Of a stretch of 64,000 bases of DNA, positions 56,895-64,000 are shown in pieces. Every line of letters starts with the position of its first letter. Position 1 is the first letter of the stretch. Location: the NCBI GenBank assembly GCA_037576215.1, contig JBANDB010000010.1, positions 930,001 to 994,000 of the forward strand, read 5' to 3'. The notes below the pieces were generated by a model. The model saw nothing but the letters and a program-made list of their open reading frames with translations. It did no database searches and was not told the origin of the DNA. The translations under genes and the position numbers were made by a program. This DNA comes from Armillaria gallica (taxonomy: Eukaryota; Basidiomycota; Agaricomycetes; Agaricales; Physalacriaceae).

Positions 56895-57854
56895 ATGACG
56901 ATACTGGACAATAACGACCAAGACCTCATGCAACTTTGGCAGATTATTACCGATCTAAGTGACCAGTTGAACCAGAATCGGACCCTTTCCGTGGCGTTGT
57001 ATGGGCAGGCAGGGAACGTCAAGGTGAGTTGGCTGATTTTTTGAAGCCATAGTGAAGTCTGATTTGGTTACAGAGTCAGGCAGTTCACACACAAACAGGA
57101 TTTGTGCTGCGCAGGTAAGAAATCATTGCATCTACGTGAAGGAGTAGCTGAAAGGTCATAGGTTTAACCTTGATAAGAGCCAAGGTGGGCAGATCATCTT
57201 TTGGCCGCTATACAACTCATTATCTACGATAGAGGAATATGACGCCGAACTGGAACGAATGAACACGATGATGAGCTCTGAAAATCAAAGTCTGCAGTAC
57301 GACAACAAGCAGCTGAATACGCTCATCAAGGAATACGAGCAGACCTTGGAGACGGTGATGAGCAACTTTCGTAATCGCGCTGTATGTCTTCCTACATAGT
57401 CTTGGCCTCTCCTAATGGACCCTCGCACCCGAAGAAAGACGTCCAAGAACGCGAGCTGTCTCTGATACGCGAATACGAGACAAGGCTTTTAGCATTAGAA
57501 GAAGACAACGCCGCCAGGGATTTATCGACTAGTACTGCTACATCCGGAGCTATCACGCGTCTCTCTACGATAATGCGCCGGGTTCTCCGGTCTCTTGGGG
57601 GTGAAGATGGGGAGGATGCATCAGAGGAACAGGCAGCGGCATCTTTGGAGAGAGAGATCGAGCTTGCGCGCTTGGAGAAGGAGAATGAGGAGCTGAAGAG
57701 GATGATGGGGCTACTTCCGCCGTTGCAGGCGAGGAGGGAGGGGTACGATCCGAGAACTTTCTTTGAGCAGGGGAAGTCGCGTCCGGTTGGGATTGCGTCT
57801 GGATCGGCTGTGGGTCCTTTTGGCACGTTCAAGCGGACTCGTCCTGTGGCTTAG
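56895..57854 (+). CDS. SCI1: SIKE/FGFR1OP2-family coiled-coil protein (SCI1-like)
   Basis: Coiled-coil protein of the SIKE family. Animal members and the Sordaria protein SCI1 associate with the STRIPAK phosphatase-kinase complex, which controls fungal fusion and fruiting-body development. The start at 56895 gives MTILDNNDQDLMQLWQIITD then LSDQLNQNRTLSVALYGQAG. Four introns separate NVK, SQAVHTQTGFVLRR, FNLDKSQ and EEYDAELERMNTMMSSENQS. A long helical region follows with ETVMSNFRNRA and ERELSLIREYETRLLALEED, ending FKRTRPVA. The acidic EDGEDASEEQ insert is normal for basidiomycetes. The short exons are well supported by frame. Confidence 0.88.
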
Positions 57855-59651
57855 CAGGCAAGCGTTCCATTTTCTGTTGTACGTTGTTATTAATGAGGAT
57901 AGTAGGTTGGTGTTTGATGTATGCTATTGTTTTTCTGGCCGCACAGCTGTGCTGTCGGTATTCTTGCTGTCGTGCATCGATGTCTGGCGTACACGATCGT
58001 ATGGATGTGTTATACTGTTGTAGGTGAGAATTGTTTCTCCTGCTCTTCATCTAATCTGATTTCTCGTCAATAAAGATGTAGAGCTGCTGTTTAATTGAAG
58101 GGCGCTTCGAATGCATTTTGACTTTCCTGCAGTAGGTCTATACAGTGCTGTTCTTCGCTTCCGCAGCTACAAATGGTTTGTGTACCGACATCAGCATTTC
58201 GATTTTGATTTTCCCGCTCATGAGGTCCCACAAAGTTGCGTCTCCGTAATCAGTCTATCTGCTTATCTTGTCACTGCCGTCTTTGAGTCCCAGAACCAAT
58301 TCTACAGATGGGATTTTATGCTTGGGTAGACGGCTCGAAGTTTCCGTCTCTTGGGTCTATGGCTACGAAGGGTTTCTACACGTACGACACTTCCGATTAG
58401 TTTACCATAGTCAAAGGGTACCGCAACTGAAAGTCCAAGAGCCACGATAGTCACAATGCCCAAGTAATGCGGACGATTTTGCGTACACAGACCTAAAACT
58501 CAGCGATGAGATACGATATCTCAGAATGGACAAGTCCAAATCGCGATACAATTCTCCGCGACTTTGAACAGTGGCGCTCTGCATATCTTCTGGTTTTGCC
58601 GTGCAACGTCTCTCACCTAACGGCGGCCGGTATATATTTCATCAAACAAGAGCGACGCGAATTTTGCTTCCGCGAATTTCACCGTCCTCGCTGCAAACAC
58701 GAGGCGGCGACCTCGCTAAGCACAAGTCCGCATTCGTTGCGGGGTGGAGTCGTTGCCAAACTTGCATAGGAATGGGACTTGTCGGAAACCCGCAGCGTTA
58801 CGATGGCCAAGTTTCACGGACAAGCTCAACTTTATACAGGTCCGTTTCCATCAAAAGTTTGGTTTTTGACAGATAAAGTCTCCTTTGACCATTCTTCGTG
58901 AAGATTTCAGTCTCAAGCTGCCGGGCCTCGACCCTTTCAAAAAGCGGCAGTATCTCGAATCAACTTTGACAATACATTCGACGTGTAAAAAGCAGCCGCC
59001 ACTTTTTTTTTTGGTCCGAAGCACGTCCCTAGGATCATGATGGGTGAGTCTAGCGATCTGATTCTACCAACAGGTGCGCGACTGATCTGCAAGGCTCTGA
59101 AGGCATCCGAAATGTAACACCGAATTCTTGCACATGGGGCCTGAACCTGTTCATCATCGCCTTGATGATTGGATCTTTCTCCCTGGACGGAGAAAGAATC
59201 AGTTAGATCCAGAGTCGGATCTTGGAGTCGGCTCCCCTTTTTTTCTGAATGACAATCTGGAATCTGTGGGGCCGAACAAATGAATCCTCCAATTTCGTTA
59301 TTTATTGTACAAGGCAAGTGTGAGACTCGTGGTCCCCGGATTGGTTGTTACTTTGTTTGCCGTCGGGAATGTAGACGTCGAGGAGTACTCATTAGCTGTG
59401 CGCCGCACGGTATACCGGTCGGCGGGGCGAGAATAATCTGTTGCGGTTGTTCCGGAATGAATGATATGATAGTAAATAAATAATCAGAATGACTGTTTGC
59501 ACAGGGCTGCCTTTTGCCACCTTGTCTTTTGACTTTTGACTGACGGCCGAGTGGTGGTAGTATACTTCCATTTTCAAATACCGCCTGGTAAGCCGTATTT
59601 GCCTCCGCCGAGCTTGGAGCTCCCCTGTCTGCTTTTCTATCTCCTTCTCCC
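57855..59651. other. 1.8-kb gap without a recognised gene
   Basis: Contains scattered short frames (for example 58506-58769 and 58571-58876 on +), none recognised, and a poly-T run at about 58985-58994. It should carry the PH-protein promoter and the SCI1 3' UTR; a non-coding or decayed gene is possible. Confidence 0.4.
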
Positions 59652-62600
59652 ATGTCGACTGCAACGATCCTTGACCACGTCTGGGTTGACGATTCCACAA
59701 CCCTCAAGGTTCGTGCCTGCTCACCAATGTCGCCGTGACAGCCAGTACTTACTCGGGTTTCCCCAGAAGTCGCCATACTTCAAGGCGTCCTCGCCGACCT
59801 CGGTGGCCTCCTTCTCCGACCTTGAGCTAGTCTCGCCATTACAGCCGCTGCGCCCAATGTCGCCCGAACTGGACGCCTACGAAGGTCGGAGCGGTGGCTT
59901 TCTCTCGGCCAAATCAAAAGGAAAGGGGAAGGAGAAAGCAATGAGTGATTCACTGGACGATATCTCTTCCATGCGTAGTGAGTGGCAGCGGTATCGTATG
60001 AAATCTCGCTAAGATTGCACCCAGATATCGACCCCAAGTCGGGCACTACGCCAGACTTTCGTAACCAGGCGCCACTGTCATTCTCCTCTGAACTCCCTGG
60101 GTCACCGCGTTCGCCTCCTACTTCGCCTTCGCGACGCTCCAGAGGCAGCTTACTCATCGTTGCGTCGGACGCCCTGGGCCTCAAATTTGGTCGTCGTCGC
60201 AAGTCCATTCGCCAAACTCCTATGCCCATCATACTTCCCGGAGTTATAGAAATCAGTGCACCGCGCCCAGACGCTGAGCTCGAGGAGCGCCAGCAACTCA
60301 GGGATGCTGCTGCTCAGGCAATAGGCTTGACTTCATCTCTGTTACAGCCCGATCCACCACCACCACCCTTGAACGAAGAAGAGCTTGACCAAACTGAGCG
60401 TCAAGAATTTCTTATACAACCCGAGGCTCGGACTGCGGAAAGTGCCGTGGCGCCCAGATCTCCACAGCATTCCGCGTTCTCTCTACCTGTTTCTACATCT
60501 TTCCTTACTCGCACCCAACCTGCGTCGATGCTCACCCATAGTCGCTCAAATTCCATTGCTCCTATACCCATTCCACAGTTCCCTTCTTCTCCTGCCGCCT
60601 TGTCCCAATTCGTACAGGCCTCGGCCTCCCTGCCGAAGTATTACGCTCCTCCTTCTCTTCGAATATTTGCCCTCTCTAAGCAATGGAGGAGCCGCTATTT
60701 AGTGCTGTCTTCTCCCGCGATGCACGTAACAACTAATTCAAGTCCCACTGTGTCGTATCTGCATCTATTCAAAACATCAAATGGCGAGGATAAGGAAGTG
60801 GAGCGGCTCGAAATCAACGAAGATAGTGTGGTCTTTATGGCCGAAGAAGAAGTCGGTGGTCGGAAACATGTCATCAAAGTCGGCGGCGTTGATGTAGGTG
60901 CATTGAAGAAGGACTTGAACCCTGAAGAGGGCGGTCGAACAATGTGGTTTCTCCAAATTGTTAATCAAGCCGAGTCCCAACGATGGATTACGAATATCAA
61001 GCAGCTGATATTCAGTCAGCGGTGCGTCCTTGTTCAGCTATGCAATCCAAAAATTGGTATTTATATGTCATTTACAGCGCTGTTCGTGCAGGCCTAGGGT
61101 CTCCAGGTAGTACCTATGGAATCGTGGAACCCAAGGGTGATATGGATGTTATGCTCTCAATGCGCGCCCAGGGCATCGTCAATTCATCCACGCAGAGCAA
61201 ACTTAACGTGCAGGATTTCTACCGTTCCGGCTTGTCCCTGGGACGTGTAGACCAAACCTACTCTTCGACATCCTCATCACAGTCTACACGTTCGCAGACG
61301 CCTGCCGCGAAACCTGCCCCTGCCGGTGCCGTTTCAACTCTGAAGGGCCTTTTCACCAGTACGACCCGACCGCGCTCTGGGTCACGCTCGACTTCTATCG
61401 ACTCTGAGAGAGATAGTAATAATATGACGGAAGATTCATTCGGCTCCATGGGAAGTAACCTTCTCAGCATGTCTACACATTACCCAACAACACCTACACT
61501 CGGCCCGCCAATCATATTACCTCAAGATCTGGAGCGAAAGATCGTGGAAACAGATACACTAACAAGCTCATGGATTCCGCCCGCACCTGCAGTGAACAAA
61601 GATAGGGCTACGCGCGCGCTTTCAATGGGCGCTGTTCCTTTGCAACCGCCTCCGCGCAAGCGATGGACTACCTCGGGTGCGCCGTCGTTAGATATGGGGT
61701 CCTTCAGTCAATTTAATGGTACAAATGAGCTGGGCGCTCTCATTTCCCATGATCGTTCGGGTACAGATCCTCTTCCCAGTCCGCTTGCCAACGGTCATTT
61801 GTTTGGAACACCCGAGCAAAAAGCCCGGGAACCGTCTATTTTGTCTGTCTCCACACTGGCATCGGGAGAACATTCGTCGAGCGCGAGTACCAAGAGGAGC
61901 TCGAGCGTCAAGCGATGGTCACGACAGCTACCAAAACGTTTGACTCCTCCTAGTGGGCCGCCGCCAGCTATACCCTCGACTCAGTCGCCTTCGCGACCGC
62001 ATCCATATGCTGGTGTAGTTGACCGACCGACCAGCCGGAACTCGACGCATTCTGCGACGAGCGGCAAAAGTCTTGTATCCACCCTCCCTACATTCTCAAA
62101 GCGCGCATCTGGTGGCTCTGCATTGAGCGTCAATACCACCAGCACGTCGTATTCTCATAACAGCGGATCAATATCTCATACACGACCTGCAACATCTCAT
62201 CGCGCCTCTATGCCACCTCCGCGACCGGCGCCTACAACTGCACTTCCTCCCGCCCCGGATCAGAGACATCAACGTGACTCGACCAGCCGCGGGTTCAGGC
62301 TGTCATTAATGGCGCCAAAACCACCGCCCGTGGGTCAGCTCCCACCTCGTCCGGACGAGGCAGAACGCCGCTCACGTCGCTCTAGCGCCGGCGTGTCCAT
62401 GAAAAGCGATTTGTATACTATTCCATCTTCACCGAATCCCACGAGTGCCCCCCTTCCTCCACCGGTTCGTCCGCTTCCCGAACCACCCCTGAATGCATTG
62501 CCTGCTTCTGCGCCTCCGGCTTCACGTACTACGTCATTTAAACAACGTCTTCGCATTCTGAGCGCACCATCGCCTCTACACATCAGTAACGGATTCCACA

Positions 62601-62995
62601 CAGCATCACCACGATCACGTCATTCTACCATGTCCCCACCGCATACGCCCTTGTCCTACGTATCCACGTCTTCACCATCTACGCCCATCAGTGAGAAAAT
62701 CACTTACATGCAGAACGACCACAGCTATCTGCAACTGTACACGCCTATCACGACCTCGATGCCTATTCCCAAAATGCCTACGCCAAAGGTCCATGTTCCC
62801 ATCACTATTGATGACGAGCCACAACTAAGATCTTTGTCACCCCCTCCTCGCCGTATATCGAAGCAAGTTGCAGTCCCAGAAAAGGAACCCATAGCTGCTC
62901 CTCAGGAACGCAATCTACCTACCTTACCGGAGAATATTCCACTACCTCATTCGCGCCGCGGTTCTGTCGTCTCACTGGGCATTCTAACCATGTAG
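59652..62995 (+). CDS. PH-domain protein with long disordered tail
   Basis: The start at 59652 gives MSTATILDHVWVDDSTTLK, then an intron to KSPYFKASSPTSVASFSDLE. Further introns lie near 59980-60030 and 61022-61078. A disordered Ser/Pro-rich segment leads to a PH domain (about 60640-61020): PKYYAPPSLRIFALSKQWRS, VEVRLEINED-like text and TMWFLQIVNQAESQRWITNI, the last giving the PH C-terminal helix Trp. The C-terminal two thirds is Ser/Pro/Arg-rich and unfolded, with many poly-Pro stretches suited to SH3 or WW binding. About 1,050 residues. Such proteins are thought to act at membranes in polarity or signalling. Specific role unknown. Confidence 0.82.
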
Positions 62996-63182
62996 ACGAT
63001 ACGGACAATCTAATACCGGTGGATTTTTCCCCATTTGCTGTCTTAACGCTTTCTTATTGCATGTACTTATACTTACGGATCGGTTGTAACGTTTTAGATA
63101 TACAGTTTGTTCAATACAATTACATAAAAATATAAATGTGCCAATAATCAGTACTACGTAGGACAGATATATCACAACAGAA

Positions 63183-64000
63183 TCAAGCAAAGCTATTTTC
63201 AACGTCTGCGCTGTCCTCTCCTTGCTCGAGATTAGCAAACTGAAAGATGAAAAAGTCAGGACTTGAGGGATAGATACCAACGTGAAAGTGCTTACTGTCA
63301 AGAATGCCGCCGGCCGATGCTCCTCAGCCCAGAACAACAGAGGGGTATCTAACGTCATGGCATAGGGGAGGTTGGGGGACCATAGCTGGGTAAGGCCGAT
63401 GCCATAATTCCATACTCTGCCCTCCGGAACTAGTGTCATGCCTAGGATACGATCAGATAAGAGCAATTGAACCCTCTCTGACATGTTGGGGTTGAAGCCC
63501 TGTAAGCAGGAACGTTAGCTATAAAATTTCCTAAAACGCAGGAACAATATCTTACGGGAGGATTCGAAGAATTGTCGGCATTCTTTCTGCCCCATTCAAA
63601 CCCGCCGGGTGTGAGTGAATGTCCTGACAGGGAAACGGATCCAGGAGTGAAGGAAGCGGTGATACAGATGCAAGACGATCCGAGTTCAGGATGGTCTGCC
63701 ATCAACTTGGCTTGCGTTGTGATATCTGTGGGGGACATGTGGTTGATTTCCAAAGCCTGCGTCTTGATCCACCCTAGGAACTCGAGGTCTTTCAGTAGGA
63801 AATCATCTTTCGGCATCCGAGACGGTAACTCGATACTGTTATTGCTTCCGCGTTGAGGAACCCACACTACCGCCTGATAGAGTTGTCAATAAAAGCCAAA
63901 TGACTGGAAGCAGTCTTCATACCTTAATCTCTTTCACTTGCTTGTTATCGGGAGGAGAGACACCATATAGATATGCAGCCACTTGAGTACGGAGATCAGC
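63183..64000 (-). CDS. PRP8: pre-mRNA-splicing factor Prp8, C-terminal part
   Basis: Core U5 snRNP protein lying at the spliceosome's catalytic centre. The window holds its last exons: ADLRTQVAAYLYGVSPPDNK, then VVWVPQRGSNNSIELPSRMP, DFLLKDLEFLGWIKTQALEI, MADHPELGSSCICITASFTP and GFEWGRKNADNSSNPP, followed by MSERVQLLLSDRILGMTLVP and PYAMTLDTPLLFWAEEHRPA. These belong to the Jab1/MPN domain that regulates the Brr2 helicase. The stop is at 63183-63185 after FANLEQGEDSADVENSFA. Three or four short introns. The gene continues beyond 64000. It is convergent with the PH-domain gene. Confidence 0.94.

Noticed and set aside
57392..57832. Long antisense open frame (146 codons) over the SIKE/SCI1 last exon.
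   Set aside because: Low-complexity Ser/Arg-rich shadow of a strongly supported coiled-coil exon on the other strand.
1..64000. Search for transposons, CRISPR arrays, rRNA and tandem repeats.
   Set aside because: No transposase, reverse transcriptase, terminal repeats or regular arrays were seen; the only substantial repeat is the inverted duplication at 33.3 and 38.5 kb.
1..64000. Idea that the window is a secondary-metabolite cluster because it has an SDR, a GMC oxidoreductase, a flavoprotein and a Zn2Cys6 regulator.
   Set aside because: No backbone synthase (PKS, NRPS, terpene cyclase) or cytochrome P450 is present, and these genes are separated by housekeeping genes.

Overview
This is nuclear DNA of a filamentous basidiomycete, almost certainly an Agaricomycete (mushroom-forming fungus). 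The evidence is gene density of about one gene per 2 kb on both strands, many phase-consistent introns of about 45-60 nt with GT..AG (occasionally GC..AG) borders, and proteins typical of that group: a KRE6/SKN1 GH16 protein, isocitrate lyase, a PL4 rhamnogalacturonan lyase, an intron-dense GMC oxidoreductase, several F-box-like proteins, a MYND protein and a SIKE/SCI1 protein. I found no recognisable transposon, CRISPR array, rRNA or convincing tRNA.

Layout, left to right. 0-10 kb: the 5' part of an FAD flavoprotein (-), the SUMO E1 subunit Aos1 (-), a Zn2Cys6 transcription factor (-) and an intronless PPR protein (-). 10-19 kb: a GRASP-family Golgi protein (+), a secreted PL4 lyase (+) and the SART3/Prp24 splicing factor (-). 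19-31.6 kb: an F-box protein, an SDR, KRE6/SKN1, a folylpolyglutamate/dihydrofolate synthase and a Ulp-type SUMO protease, all on +. 31.8-39.1 kb: a gene that appears to fuse a SET domain to the tRNA adenosine deaminase subunit Tad3 (-), isocitrate lyase (-) and ALG7 (-). 39.6-51 kb: an F-box-like protein, a MYND protein, the GMC oxidoreductase, two gene relics (ribonucleotide reductase R2, metallo-beta-lactamase-fold hydrolase) and F-actin capping protein alpha. 51-64 kb: a PHD-finger protein, a SAP-like-domain protein, an F-box-like protein, a SIKE-family STRIPAK protein, a PH-domain protein and the 3' end of PRP8.

The strongest structural signal is a pair of inverted, about 95% identical copies (33311-33873 and 38508-39126) of the divergent SET-TAD3/ALG7 promoter region. 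The left copy joins intact SET-TAD3 to a broken ALG7 fragment. The right copy joins intact ALG7 to a broken SET fragment. This is the footprint expected of an inversion of about 5 kb (carrying ICL and ALG7) made by staggered breaks.

The genes form no single pathway cluster. Functional threads are SUMO metabolism (Aos1, Ulp protease, a PHD protein with SUMO-interaction-like motifs), the U4/U6 spliceosome (SART3/Prp24, Prp8), cell wall and secretion (KRE6, ALG7, GRASP) and carbon use (ICL, PL4 lyase, GMC oxidoreductase). Exon structures were worked out by hand from reading frames, splice borders and remembered family sequence patterns. Where I state that exon lengths sum to a multiple of three, I counted them.
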